Of a stretch of DNA of 45,767 bases, positions 20,530 to 29,047 are shown one piece after another. Made by a program: the position numbers and the translations under genes. The notes under the pieces are model-generated. The model was not told the origin of the DNA. It saw only the letters and a list, made by a program, of their open reading frames with translations, and did not search any database. The DNA comes from Bacillus sp. JCM 19034 (GTDB lineage Bacteria > Bacillota > Bacilli > Bacillales > Bacillaceae_D): NCBI RefSeq assembly GCF_001310635.1, contig NZ_BAXR01000023.1, positions 1 through 45,767 on the forward strand, in the 5' to 3' direction. The first letter of the stretch is position 1. The number at the start of each line of letters is the position of its first letter.

Positions 20530-20566
20530 AGCTTTGAAAGGGTGCCCTTTTCGAAGCTTTTTTCAG
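20530..20566 (+). terminator. Intrinsic terminator of tdk
   Basis: AGCTTTGAAAGGG pairs with CCTTTTCGAAGCT (one mismatch), followed by TTTTTT. Confidence 0.85.
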
Positions 20567-20662
20567 CTGTATGATTAGAGATATGGTTATAATTGTTATG
20601 CTCCTTTTTTTCAAATAGCGGACACACTATAAGTGAGGCTAAGTGTAGAGGGGGAGCTAAAA

Positions 20663-21144
20663 ATGAAGAAAGTACTTTTTGTCCTTGTTATCGCATTATT
20701 TGTTACAGTTGGCTGTCAAGAACAAAGAACGCATTACGATACTGAAGACAGTCAAGGAGTACAAAGTGCTTCAAAAGAGCCTGGTACGAATCGTGTCCTG
20801 TATGGCTTATTCGGTCCTGGGCCTCTTAATTATGACCAAATTCACAGACAACAATCAGGTCGATATGACAGAAATGAGCTGCCTAACATTGGTACGAGCT
20901 TCCGCTCAATGGATGTTGATAGGCGTCATTTAGGTAATGACCAGGAATTGATTGCGGAAATTATTCAAAAGGACTTCGGGCTTGAATCGGGCAGGGTATT
21001 AATTGCCGGAAATCATGCATTTGTTAATGTGAAACCTCCGGAAGATATGGAAGAGAAAGAGAAGAAAGAGACTTCAAGCACTTACGAGAACAACTAGAAC
21101 GGGAAATCCCGAGATATAATGTTCATATCCGTGAAAAAGAGTAA
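20663..21144 (+). CDS. YhcN/YlaJ-like sporulation lipoprotein, frameshifted
   Basis: A predicted lipoprotein: a 17-residue signal with lipobox VTVGC (lipid Cys18). Then a low-complexity linker and a compact domain with GNDQELIAEIIQKDFGLESG and VLIAGNHAFVNVK, resembling the YhcN/YlaJ family of spore membrane lipoproteins. One base is missing in the A-rich stretch 21050-21067. The read stops at TAG 21095, but the shifted frame continues with FKHLREQLEREIPRYNVHIR and stops at TAA 21142. Repaired length is about 160 aa. GGGGGAG precedes ATG 20663. Family membership is by pattern only. A role in spore outgrowth is inferred. Confidence 0.75.
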
Positions 21145-21148
21145 GAAC

Positions 21149-21194
21149 AAAGAACTCAAACAGGAAAATGCGAATCCTATTTGAGTTCTTTTGA
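21149..21194 (+). terminator. Intrinsic terminator of the lipoprotein gene
   Basis: AGAACTCAAA (21151-21160) pairs with TTTGAGTTCT (21180-21189) with an inner AGGA/TCCT. A short T-run follows. Confidence 0.75.
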
Positions 21195-21343
21195 GGTTAT
21201 ATAAGCATTTCTAATGTGATTACCCTATTCTAAGTATGACATGTATTTTCCTTATTTATTATAGAACATACGTTCCTGGTAAGTTCAAATAGTAATCTAG
21301 TGGGGCTTATTAACAAGCATCTTCCCCTTTTCCTTACTGTTAG

Positions 21344-21372
21344 TTGACCCTTGCTATTCAATGTACTATAAT
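21344..21372 (+). promoter_or_regulatory. Strong sigma-A promoter of prfA
   Basis: TTGACC (21344-21349), a 17-bp spacer and perfect TATAAT (21367-21372) lie 40 bases before prfA. Confidence 0.85.
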
Positions 21373-21412
21373 AGTTCTGTTATACGATTGAATGTGATGA
21401 GGTGAAAAATCC

Positions 21413-22486
21413 GTGTTAGATCGTTTACAATCATTAGAAGACCGTTATGAACGATTAAATGAGTTGTTAAGTGACCCAGATGTTATTAGTGACTCAACAA
21501 AATTACGCGAATATTCCAAGGAACAATCTGATTTAGAAGAGACTGTTCAGGTATATCGTGAATATAAAGAAGCGAGCTCGCAGCTGAAGGATGCTAAGGC
21601 GATGCTTGAGGAAAAGCTCGATAATGAGATGTATGCAATGGTGAAAGAGGAGATCGATGAGCTTTCAACCACGACCGAAGAGTTGGAAGCGCGTTTGAAG
21701 ATTTTATTACTTCCTAAAGACCCGAATGATGATAAAAACGTTATCGTAGAAATTCGTGGTGCAGCTGGTGGCGATGAAGCTCAATTATTTGCCGGTGATT
21801 TATACAAAATGTACACTCGTTATGCAGAATCACAAGGCTGGAAGGTTGATGTTATTGAATCAACAGCAACGGAGCTTGGTGGATTTAAAGAAATCATATT
21901 TAATGTCAATGGTAGTGGGGCTTATTCAAAACTGAAGTATGAAAATGGTGCACATCGTGTACAACGTGTACCGACAACAGAATCAGGTGGCCGCATTCAT
22001 ACGTCAACGGCTACAGTTGCCGTATTGCCTGAGGCAGAAGAGGTTGAAGTTGAAATCCACGAAAAGGATATTCGTGTGGATACGTTTGCTTCAAGTGGCC
22101 CTGGTGGGCAAAGTGTTAATACGACGATGTCAGCTGTTCGTTTAACGCATCTGCCAACAGGAACCGTTGTTTCGTGTCAAGATGAAAAATCGCAAATTAA
22201 AAACAAGGAAAAAGCGATGAAGGTTTTACGTGCTCGTGTATATGATAAGTTTCAACGCGAAGTACAAGCGGAGTACGATTCGAACCGTAAGTTAGCGGTT
22301 GGGACTGGGGATCGCTCTGAACGGATTCGCACATATAATTTTCCGCAAAGTCGTGTGACGGATCATCGGATCGGCTTGACTTTGCAAAAGCTTGAGCAAA
22401 TATTACAAGGAAAGCTTGATGAAATCATCGATGCACTGATCGTTGAGGAGCAAGCGGAAGCGATGCAAAATGCAGATCAACAATAG
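21413..22486 (+). CDS. prfA: Peptide chain release factor 1
   Basis: Recognises UAA/UAG and triggers peptidyl-tRNA hydrolysis. The 357-aa protein has normal length. The GGQ motif lies at about residues 231-233 in [12 protein letters not shown]. The anticodon-like PxT region lies in [17 protein letters not shown], which includes PTT. Start is GTG 21413 after GAGGTGA. The downstream prmC overlaps by 17 bases. PrmC methylates the Gln of this GGQ, so the pair is functionally linked and translationally coupled. Confidence 0.96.
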   Translation: MLDRLQSLEDRYERLNELLSDPDVISDSTKLREYSKEQSDLEETVQVYREYKEASSQLKDAKAMLEEKLDNEMYAMVKEEIDELSTTTEELEARLKILLLPKDPNDDKNVIVEIRGAAGGDEAQLFAGDLYKMYTRYAESQGWKVDVIESTATELGGFKEIIFNVNGSGAYSKLKYENGAHRVQRVPTTESGGRIHTSTATVAVLPEAEEVEVEIHEKDIRVDTFASSGPGGQSVNTTMSAVRLTHLPTGTVVSCQDEKSQIKNKEKAMKVLRARVYDKFQREVQAEYDSNRKLAVGTGDRSERIRTYNFPQSRVTDHRIGLTLQKLEQILQGKLDEIIDALIVEEQAEAMQNADQQ

Positions 22487-23354
22487 AACGGTACAAGAGG
22501 CTCATTTGTGGGCTTCTTCTTTTTTAGCAGAAAAGAACCTCGAAGAGCCAATTGGTGAATTATTACTCCGTCATTATTTACAAGTAGATCGTACTCATTT
22601 TTTGATGATGCTACAAGAACCATTAGCAACTAAATGGTGGGAGCAGCTTCAGAAAGATTTAGAACGCCATGCAAGTGGGATTCCGATACAGTATTTGATT
22701 GGATATGAATCGTTTTATGGAAGGCGGTTTCATGTTAATCGTCATGTACTTATTCCACGTCCGGAAACGGAAGAGCTTGTTATGACAGTAAGTGAATGGG
22801 CAAAAGAGATAGTTGGAAATCAAGAAGTTGATGTTGTTGATGTTGGTACTGGAAGTGGGGCTATAGCGGTAACGCTAGCACTTGAAAATCCGAATATGAA
22901 TGTGACAGCGATTGATATTTCACGTGATGCTCTAAAGGTAGCTGAGGCAAATGCCGATTCGTTACGGGCGAATGTAGAGTTTATTCACGGTGATTTGCTG
23001 ACACCTTTTATAGCTGAAAAGAGGAAAGTAGATATCATTGTATCAAATCCGCCGTACATTCCGCTTAGAGATAAAGCCGATTTAGCCGTTCATGTGAAGG
23101 AACATGAACCGCATTTAGCACTATTTGGTGGTGAGGACGGTTTAGATTTATATCGGCGCTTTATCATCGAATTACCGAAAGTGATAAAGAAGCGAGGAAT
23201 CATCGCATTTGAAGTAGGTGATGGGCAGGCTCAAGCTGTTTGTAGCATGCTATCAACGACATTTCCTCAAGCGAATACGAAGGTTAAAACCGATATTAAC
23301 AAAAAAGAGCGTATAGTACTTGCATATGGGGCCATGACAACCGAAAAGATGTGA
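22470..23354 (+). CDS. prmC: Release factor glutamine methyltransferase
   Basis: N5-methylates the GGQ glutamine of RF1/RF2 using S-adenosylmethionine. It is 294 aa. An N-terminal helical domain is followed by a Rossmann methyltransferase domain with [13 protein letters not shown] (cofactor loop) and the substrate motif NPPY at residues 193-196. Start ATG 22470 lies inside the end of prfA; the in-frame TTG at 22443 lacks support. The 17-base overlap with prfA implies coupling. A weak sigma-F-like sequence (GCATA at 23322) occurs near its 3' end. Confidence 0.95.
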   Translation: MQINNRTVQEAHLWASSFLAEKNLEEPIGELLLRHYLQVDRTHFLMMLQEPLATKWWEQLQKDLERHASGIPIQYLIGYESFYGRRFHVNRHVLIPRPETEELVMTVSEWAKEIVGNQEVDVVDVGTGSGAIAVTLALENPNMNVTAIDISRDALKVAEANADSLRANVEFIHGDLLTPFIAEKRKVDIIVSNPPYIPLRDKADLAVHVKEHEPHLALFGGEDGLDLYRRFIIELPKVIKKRGIIAFEVGDGQAQAVCSMLSTTFPQANTKVKTDINKKERIVLAYGAMTTEKM

Positions 23355-23393
23355 TTGATAAAAAAATAGCACGATTTTAAAAGTAATAGGTTT

Positions 23394-23442
23394 AAACACC
23401 GCCTTTCTTGACGAGAATGATTCGTGAAGGGGCGGTGTTTTT
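23394..23442 (+). terminator. Terminator between prmC and spoIIR, overlapping the spoIIR leader
   Basis: AAACACCGCC (23394-23403) pairs with GGCGGTGTTT (23431-23440), then TTTA. The 3' arm ends 5 bases before the spoIIR ATG and holds the only purine-rich ribosome site (AAGGGGCGGTG). Confidence 0.8.
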
Positions 23443-23445
23443 ATA

Positions 23446-24066
23446 ATGAAACCACATGTTGTTATTTATCTATTATTCTCTTTATTTGTGATAGTTGTTA
23501 ATTGGGAAGCTCAGCACAATCTTGCTGTAGCAGAATTTCATCAAGAGGTTAATGAAGAAGAGGCGATACGTCTACGGATTTTAGCGAACAGTGATTCTAT
23601 TGCCGACCAGGCACTCAAGCGTGATATTCGTGACCGAGTGAATGAAGTGATTACCGAGTGGGTATTAGATATAGATGATATGGAACAAGCAAAAGCGACT
23701 ATTCAAGCCAATCTCGCGGTCATTGAAGCAATTGTCGAAGAAGAGTTAGAACGTTATGGTTTAGACCAAAGCTATGATGTTGAATTCAATGCAGTGGATT
23801 TCCCGACAAAGCTTTATGGTCATCTTGTTTATCCTGCAGGTACATATGATGCCGTGTTAATTACGCTAGGTGAAGGAAAGGGGGAAAACTGGTGGTGTGT
23901 TCTGTTTCCACCATTATGTTTCCTTGATATGGCCAATGGTGATGCAGTAGAGGAAACAACGGATGATAGCATTCAAAATGAAGAAGGCGAATTAGAAGAT
24001 GAAATTGAAGTTTCTTTTTTCTTCGTAGATTGGTTCAGTGGGTTATTTGAGAATCTATTTGGTTAA
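23446..24066 (+). CDS. spoIIR: Stage II sporulation protein R
   Basis: A forespore-secreted signal protein. In B. subtilis it is made under sigma-F and triggers SpoIIGA to process pro-sigma-E in the mother cell. The 206-aa product has an N-terminal membrane or signal helix (residues 4-19), the family core EEAIRLRILANSDSIADQ, and WWCVLFPPLCFLD. The C-terminal tail is acidic and then aromatic. ATG 23446 sits directly after the 3' arm of the preceding terminator. Its ribosome site is therefore partly within that hairpin on read-through transcripts, which would favour translation only from transcripts starting downstream of the 5' arm. Confidence 0.92.
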   Translation: MKPHVVIYLLFSLFVIVVNWEAQHNLAVAEFHQEVNEEEAIRLRILANSDSIADQALKRDIRDRVNEVITEWVLDIDDMEQAKATIQANLAVIEAIVEEELERYGLDQSYDVEFNAVDFPTKLYGHLVYPAGTYDAVLITLGEGKGENWWCVLFPPLCFLDMANGDAVEETTDDSIQNEEGELEDEIEVSFFFVDWFSGLFENLFG

Positions 24067-24130
24067 TAAGCATATATGAGACAAGCCTTGCATATATACT
24101 AGTAAGCTATCAGAAAGGAAGTGGCTTACG

Positions 24131-24568
24131 ATGGCAATGATTGTCCGTAAGGCAAAGCAAGAGGATTTACTTCAAGTACAACGCTTAGTAGCGAAAGCGG
24201 GATTACGAGATGAAGGAATTGAACATATAATTGAACACTTTTTAGTTGTTGAAAATGAATCTAAGCAACTAATAGGAACTGTGGGAATAGAAGTGTATAA
24301 GGAAGTAGGTTTATTACGATCGCTCGTATTACAATCAGCGGAGTGGGATGCAAAATTAAGTTTTGATTTTTTGCAATTAACGTTGAGGTATGCTGAAGAA
24401 AGGAAACTACATGCCGTTTATTTATGTGCTAAATCAACGAGTGCGTTATTTCACCAGATTGGGTTTAGGGAAGTAGCTAGAAAGGATGTCCCGGAAGTCA
24501 TTCGAGAGTCAGCACATTTCCAAAACCAAGACGAAACGGCAAAGGTATTATGTTGTAAATTAGGGTAA
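24131..24568 (+). CDS. ywlB: GNAT-family N-acetyltransferase (YwlB-like)
   Basis: A 145-aa acetyl-CoA-dependent N-acetyltransferase fold. Visible parts are IVRKAKQEDLLQVQRLV (strand 1/helix 1), LIGTVGIEVYKEVGLLRSLV (strands 4-5) and HQIGFREVAR (C-terminal GF pattern). The acetyl-CoA loop RxxGxG/A is not clear, the sequence there being QSAEWDAKLSFDFLQ. Substrate is unknown. The position between spoIIR and ywlC matches B. subtilis ywlB. AAGGAAG lies about 9 bases before ATG 24131. Confidence 0.8.
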   Translation: MAMIVRKAKQEDLLQVQRLVAKAGLRDEGIEHIIEHFLVVENESKQLIGTVGIEVYKEVGLLRSLVLQSAEWDAKLSFDFLQLTLRYAEERKLHAVYLCAKSTSALFHQIGFREVARKDVPEVIRESAHFQNQDETAKVLCCKLG

Positions 24569-24579
24569 TTGTTAAAAAC

Positions 24580-25000
24580 TTATCTACAGGTTATCCACAA
24601 GTGTGGATAACCTCTATTTTTATACTGTCAAAAAGCATGGTCGAATCGTGATATAGAGGATGTCGTAATGACTTAATTTTGCTTGGAGATCCTTTGTATA
24701 CGTCGAAAAATAAATGAGAAGTTGACATCGTATGACATCCCTTGCAAAATGGAGAAGTTAGGAGCGATGTCAAAGTGAGTTATGAACAGACAAAACGATG
24801 GATTGTGGATAAAAGTAACGTATATTTACATAATAGTAGTGAAATAAAGGAGGCGGCTCTGTGGATAAAAAAGGGGGAGGTTGTCGCTTTTCCAACTGAA
24901 ACGGTCTATGGCCTTGGTGCCAATGCTTTTGACGACACAGCTATTCAGAAAATATTTAAAGCAAAAGGAAGACCAAGTGATAATCCGTTAATTGTCCACA
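24580..25000. promoter_or_regulatory. DnaA-box cluster upstream of and within ywlC/tsaC
   Basis: Perfect 9-mers TTATCCACA or complement lie at 24591-24599 (+), 24602-24610 (-), 24804-24812 (-) and 24860-24868 (-). One-mismatch boxes are TTATCTACA 24580-24588 and TTGTCCACA 24992-25000. The first two perfect boxes face each other and form an 11-12-bp stem (24588-24613) followed by CTATTTTT, which also looks like the ywlB terminator. I recall ChIP-based reports of DnaA binding at ywlC in B. subtilis. Confidence 0.75.
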
Positions 25001-25812
25001 TTGCGAAGGTCGAACAATTAGAGGAATTAGTGACTGAAATTCCTCCTGTTGCAAAAAAGTTAATCAGTGCTTTTTGGCCAGGTGCATTAACAATCATTAT
25101 GAAACGTACGAATGGTATTGCCAACAGTGTTACGGCAGGTCTAGATACGGTAGGAATTCGAATGCCTTCGCATCCAGTAGCCTTGAAATTAATTGAAGAA
25201 GCTGATGTTCCGATTGCGGCACCGAGTGCTAATCGTTCAGGTAAGCCTAGTCCAACGAATGCAAGTCATGTCCTTCATGATTTAGATGGCCGTATTGCTG
25301 GAGTTGTTGATGGCGGTATAACAGGTCTCGGAGTCGAATCAACAGTGATTGACTGTTCAACAAATAGACCGATTTTATATCGACCAGGTGGGGTAACGAA
25401 AGAAGAAATTGAATCAGTTATAGGTACAATTGAAGTTGATCCCTCTTTAAAAAAGGAAACTGTTGTTCCAAAGTCACCTGGGATGAAATATACCCACTAT
25501 GCTCCTGAAGGGAAGCTATTTGTTGTAGAGGATAGAGGACAAATTCGTGCCTATATTGAAGCGGCGAAACAAAACGGACTTCGCGTAGGTGTATTAACGA
25601 CAGAAGAAAATGCCGCACAATATGAAGCAGACATCGTCATCGCCTGTGGAAGTAGTGAGAGGTTGTCTACTGTTGCCCAAAACTTATATGACAGCTTACG
25701 GGAATTTGATCAACAAAAAGCCGAGGTGATTTATGCAGAGTCGTTTCCGAAAGAGGGAATTGGCATCGCCATTATGAATCGATTAGAGAAGGCGGCAGAA
25801 GCGGTTTTGTAA
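24775..25812 (+). CDS. ywlC: L-threonylcarbamoyladenylate synthase (TsaC/Sua5 type, YwlC)
   Basis: Makes threonylcarbamoyl-AMP for t6A modification of ANN-decoding tRNAs. The 345-aa Sua5-type protein has the YrdC domain (about residues 30-205) with KKGEVVAFPTETVYGLGANA, KGRPSDNPL and PIAAPSANRSGKPSPT. A linker SPGMKYTHYAP and a C-terminal Sua5 domain (about 240-345) follow. GTG 24775 lies about 10 bases after AGGAG; no in-frame ATG is nearby. A possible promoter TTGACA is at 24722. Several DnaA boxes lie in the leader and first 90 codons. Confidence 0.93.
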   Translation: MSYEQTKRWIVDKSNVYLHNSSEIKEAALWIKKGEVVAFPTETVYGLGANAFDDTAIQKIFKAKGRPSDNPLIVHIAKVEQLEELVTEIPPVAKKLISAFWPGALTIIMKRTNGIANSVTAGLDTVGIRMPSHPVALKLIEEADVPIAAPSANRSGKPSPTNASHVLHDLDGRIAGVVDGGITGLGVESTVIDCSTNRPILYRPGGVTKEEIESVIGTIEVDPSLKKETVVPKSPGMKYTHYAPEGKLFVVEDRGQIRAYIEAAKQNGLRVGVLTTEENAAQYEADIVIACGSSERLSTVAQNLYDSLREFDQQKAEVIYAESFPKEGIGIAIMNRLEKAAEAVL

Positions 25813-25843
25813 ACATTTAACTAGTGCAACACTCATCAAATTC

Positions 25844-25868
25844 AGATGAATTCTTCGTCTTTTTTTCC
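25844..25868 (+). terminator. Intrinsic terminator of ywlC
   Basis: AGATGAA pairs with TTCGTCT over a 3-base loop and is followed by seven T. Confidence 0.7.
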
Positions 25869-25914
25869 TCGTTCGTGCATAGAAATGGACTAGCATGGAC
25901 GAGGAGTGAGAGCA

Positions 25915-26454
25915 ATGGAGGAATGGGTCACGTTAATGATTATGGCATGTGCATTAGGAATGGATGCTTTTTCGGTTTCCCTTGGGATGGGGATGGCAGG
26001 TTTGCGGTTAATGCAAATCTTTCGTATCGGCCTAGTGATCGGAGCCTTTCATGTTATTATGCCATTACTTGGTATCGTAACGGGAAAATGGCTTGCCCAA
26101 TATGTTGGAATGATAGCTCACTACGTAGGCGGTGGGCTACTTTTAGTCATTGGTACTCAAATGGTCGTTAGTGCTTTTAGAAAGGAAGAGGAATCATTAC
26201 TCCAACCAGTTGGCTTCGGACTCTTTCTATTTGCACTAAGTGTGAGTGTAGATAGCTTTTCGGCGGGCTTAAGTTTAGGTATATTAGGGGCGAAGACAAT
26301 CGTTACGGTTGCAATGATTGGATTTATGAGTATGGTATTAGCTTGGGTCGGACTTCTAATTGGAGTCAAATTCCAACGCTTTATCGGATCGTATAGCGAA
26401 TTATTAGGTGGCTTTATTTTACTTGGCTTCGGTGGGAAGATCTTATTTATTTAA
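25915..26454 (+). CDS. mntP: Manganese efflux pump MntP
   Basis: A six-helix inner-membrane Mn(II) exporter of 179 aa. It is built from two similar halves, each with an acidic helix motif: CALGMDAFSVSLGMGM near the start and ALSVSVDSFSAGLSLGILG in the middle. The conserved Asp in each is the expected metal site. ATG 25915 lies 8 bases after GAGGAG; the GTG at 25906 abuts that site. The place between ywlC and ywlE matches B. subtilis ywlD. I see no manganese riboswitch in the 100-base leader. Confidence 0.93.
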   Translation: MEEWVTLMIMACALGMDAFSVSLGMGMAGLRLMQIFRIGLVIGAFHVIMPLLGIVTGKWLAQYVGMIAHYVGGGLLLVIGTQMVVSAFRKEEESLLQPVGFGLFLFALSVSVDSFSAGLSLGILGAKTIVTVAMIGFMSMVLAWVGLLIGVKFQRFIGSYSELLGGFILLGFGGKILFI

Positions 26455-26479
26455 AGATGTAGTAATACTATGACAAAAG

Positions 26480-26512
26480 ACTCACCTCAAAGGTGATAGG
26501 TTTTTTTTGATG
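26480..26512 (+). terminator. Intrinsic terminator of mntP
   Basis: TCACCT pairs with AGGTGA over a 3-base loop (26482-26496), followed by TAGG and eight T. Confidence 0.7.
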
Positions 26513-26578
26513 GATATGGTAAAATGAAGGATATACTAATGGATATCCACTATATACTGGCTTGAAGGAGGTTCGAAT

Positions 26579-27028
26579 GTGAAGCGTATCCTATTTATTT
26601 GTACAGGAAATACGTGCAGAAGTCCTATGGCTGAAGCACTGCTTCGCGAGAGGGTAGGCGAAGATATAGAAGTGAAATCAGCAGGATTACAAGCATCATC
26701 TATGTCAATTCTGTCAGAGGGGACGAGAAAGGTACTAGAAGAACGGGGCATCTTTCCAAAGCATACCGTTCAGGAATTAACGGAAGACTTGATTGATTGG
26801 GCGGACCTTATGCTAACGATGACAGAAGCACATAAGCAGTCAATCATAGTCTTTTATCCAGAGGTAAAAGAAAAGGTATTTACGTTAAAAGAGTTTACAT
26901 ATGGAAAAGAGGTCGATGATCGTGATGTTGCCGACCCATATGGAGGGACACTTGAGCAATACCATCAAGTAGCCCATGAAATAGAATTGTGTATAGAGCA
27001 TCTAATTAGTAAATTAAAAAAAGACTAA
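26579..27028 (+). CDS. ywlE: Protein-arginine phosphatase YwlE (low-molecular-weight PTP fold)
   Basis: Removes phosphate from phosphoarginine on proteins marked by the McsB kinase. The 149-aa protein has the P-loop CTGNTCRS (nucleophile Cys8, Arg14). Thr12 in this loop is the residue that sets phosphoarginine specificity in YwlE rather than the Ile of tyrosine phosphatases. The general-acid loop is VADPYGG (Asp119). Start GTG 26579 lies 6 bases after AAGGAGGT; an overlapping ATG at 26577 hits TGA at once. The chemoreceptor gene follows closely and is probably co-transcribed. Confidence 0.94.
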   Translation: MKRILFICTGNTCRSPMAEALLRERVGEDIEVKSAGLQASSMSILSEGTRKVLEERGIFPKHTVQELTEDLIDWADLMLTMTEAHKQSIIVFYPEVKEKVFTLKEFTYGKEVDDRDVADPYGGTLEQYHQVAHEIELCIEHLISKLKKD

Positions 27029-27040
27029 GAGGTGGCAAAT

Positions 27041-28341
27041 ATGGCTGCGGTGAAGAAGAAATATCGTGCTAGTATTCGAAAAAAGTTAGTGCTCGGTGTG
27101 AGTGCTGTGTCATTTGTTACATTTGGAACGAGTGCTATTTTTATCTTTATTTTTGGTGACTTCTTGTTGAATTTTTTAAGTATTAGCATGCAAACTCTAA
27201 CGTTGCTAGTTTTGTTAAAAGGGATCCTTTGGAGCTCGATTCTAGGGTATTTAGTGGCACCTTACATTACGAAACCAATTCGTGAGTTAGAACAATCAGC
27301 AAGAAGGGCAGCCGCAGGTGATATCAACCAAGACGTCATCGTGACAAAATCGGATGACGAAATTCGTGCACTTGGATTAGCTTACAACGAAATGCTCGCA
27401 AACTTACGAGTTATGGTTAAGGACATTGACCGGAATTTTGAACAAACGAATGAAAAGGTAACTGAAATGGAGCATTCCTCGCAACTAGCACAGAAAAAAG
27501 CCGATGAAATTAGTATGACGGTTCGAGAGATTACAGAAGGTGCAAAACAATCAGCAGTTGCCTTAAATGGGACAGTTGGCCTAATGGAAGAGCTAACGGA
27601 AATTGCTGAAGAAGTTCAGTCACGAGCACAATCGTCGAAAGATTCATCAGACGAAATGGTACATACGTTAAAGGGCAGTAGTGAAATTATTGATTCATTA
27701 GTTGACGGGATTAAGCAATTAGCGACTGATAATCAACAATCACTACAAGCAGTTAGTAAGCTAGAAAACCAAGCGAAGCAAGTTGGAGATATTATTTCAC
27801 TAGTCGGAGACATTGCCGGGCAAACAAATCTGCTAGCATTAAACGCATCAATGAAGCAGCTCGAGCTGGTGAACAAGGAAAAGGGTTCGCTGTTGTTGCT
27901 GATGAGGTACGGAATTTAGCTGATGAAAGTGGACAAGCAGTTCAAAATATTACAGAGTTAATTCATAGCATGCAGTCTGAAGTACAGAATGTCGTGAAGC
28001 AAATTGGTGATCAAGTAACGTTTGCTAAAGAACAATCTGCCAAAGTAACATCAACAAATGAAGCGATCGCTAATGTCGAAAAATCGGTCTTAGAGGTTGC
28101 AGGAATTATTGACGATATTTCTGAAATTATTCACCGACAAATGGATGTCATCAAGCGGTCAAGCGGTCAATCGAAGGAAGTGGCTGTCACAATTGCGGAA
28201 ACGACGACAGCTAGCACAGAAAAGGTTGCCTCTATTACGTCTGAGCAAGCTGATATGATTGAGCAAATGACCGAAACAGTTCGCCTTTTATCTGACCAAG
28301 CCAATAAACTGAAAGTGACAATTGAACGATTTACGACATGA
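27041..28341 (+). CDS. Methyl-accepting chemotaxis protein without sensor domain, frameshifted
   Basis: A membrane chemoreceptor or signalling protein of about 433 aa after repair. Two adjacent membrane helices (about residues 17-41 and 48-70) have no extracellular domain between them. A HAMP domain follows (about 72-125, PYITKPIRELEQSARR). A coiled-coil signalling domain then has LVGDIAGQTNLLALNAS and the restored EAARAGEQGKGFAVVADEVR hairpin. A T is missing at 27852: TCA ATG AAG should be TCA ATT GAA GCA. AGAGGTG lies 6 bases before ATG 27041. In B. subtilis this place between ywlE and ywlG holds rpiB (ywlF), which is absent here. Confidence 0.9.
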
Positions 28342-28375
28342 TAAGTTCCATGTCATACTAAGGAGGACGTGCAAG

Positions 28376-28936
28376 GTGGAACAGTTTATTAAGCAAGTGT
28401 CATCAGATCTCAAGCAAGCTCTAACAGATCTACAAAAGATTATTCCTTTTTCAGAAGAGGCGATACTCGTTATTGGTACGAGTACGAGTGAAGTTGTAGG
28501 GGAGCAAATTGGCACAAGCGGTTCTGAACTAGTAGCTGAAGCGATTTTTCATGAACTTATAAAAGTTCAGAAACAAACGAAGATTCAGCTTGCCTTTCAG
28601 TGTTGTGAACATTTAAATCGTGCACTCGTCGTTGAACGCCATGTGGCACGAAATCGTCGACTTGAGGTTGTAAGTGCGGTTCCTATTCGCAAAGCAGGCG
28701 GTGCAATGGCGACCTATGCGTTTGCGAATATGGAAGATCCAGTGTTAGTTGAAACGATTCAAGCAGAAGCTGGGATTGATATTGGTGATACGTTGATCGG
28801 CATGCACCTACGCCCTGTTGCTGTACCGTTTCGTAGCTCGGTTACTCAAATTGGCCATGCTCATCTAACAATGGCTTATACGAGACCAAAGCTAATCGGT
28901 GGCGTTCGAGCGATTTATCATTCTGAATCTGAATAA
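28376..28936 (+). CDS. ywlG: UPF0340 / TIGR01440 family protein YwlG
   Basis: A conserved Firmicutes protein of 186 aa with unknown function. Family features are LVIGTSTSEVVGEQIGTSGS, FQCCEHLNRALVVER, RKAGGAMATYAF and GMHLRPVAVPFR. The C-C-E-H-x-N motif and several conserved Arg suggest a ligand- or metal-binding site, but none is proven. Start GTG 28376 lies 9 bases after AAGGAGG. It lies directly before glyA as in B. subtilis. Confidence 0.9.
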   Translation: MEQFIKQVSSDLKQALTDLQKIIPFSEEAILVIGTSTSEVVGEQIGTSGSELVAEAIFHELIKVQKQTKIQLAFQCCEHLNRALVVERHVARNRRLEVVSAVPIRKAGGAMATYAFANMEDPVLVETIQAEAGIDIGDTLIGMHLRPVAVPFRSSVTQIGHAHLTMAYTRPKLIGGVRAIYHSESE

Positions 28937-29047
28937 AAAATAGTTTTTTAAAATAATGTACGGATTTGATGTCATCTTATGTTAGAATGGATTCTGAGAT
29001 AGGACGGTTTCGTTCAAATTCCGAAAGATGAAGGGAAGGGTATGGAG

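Noticed and set aside
20679..20933. 84-codon plus-strand ORF inside the lipoprotein gene
   Set aside because: Frame shadow of the signal-peptide gene. The lipobox frame has the ribosome site and fits the family.
25813..25914. Manganese (yybP-ykoY) riboswitch before mntP
   Set aside because: The leader is only about 100 bases and mostly a terminator for ywlC. The conserved riboswitch core is not seen.
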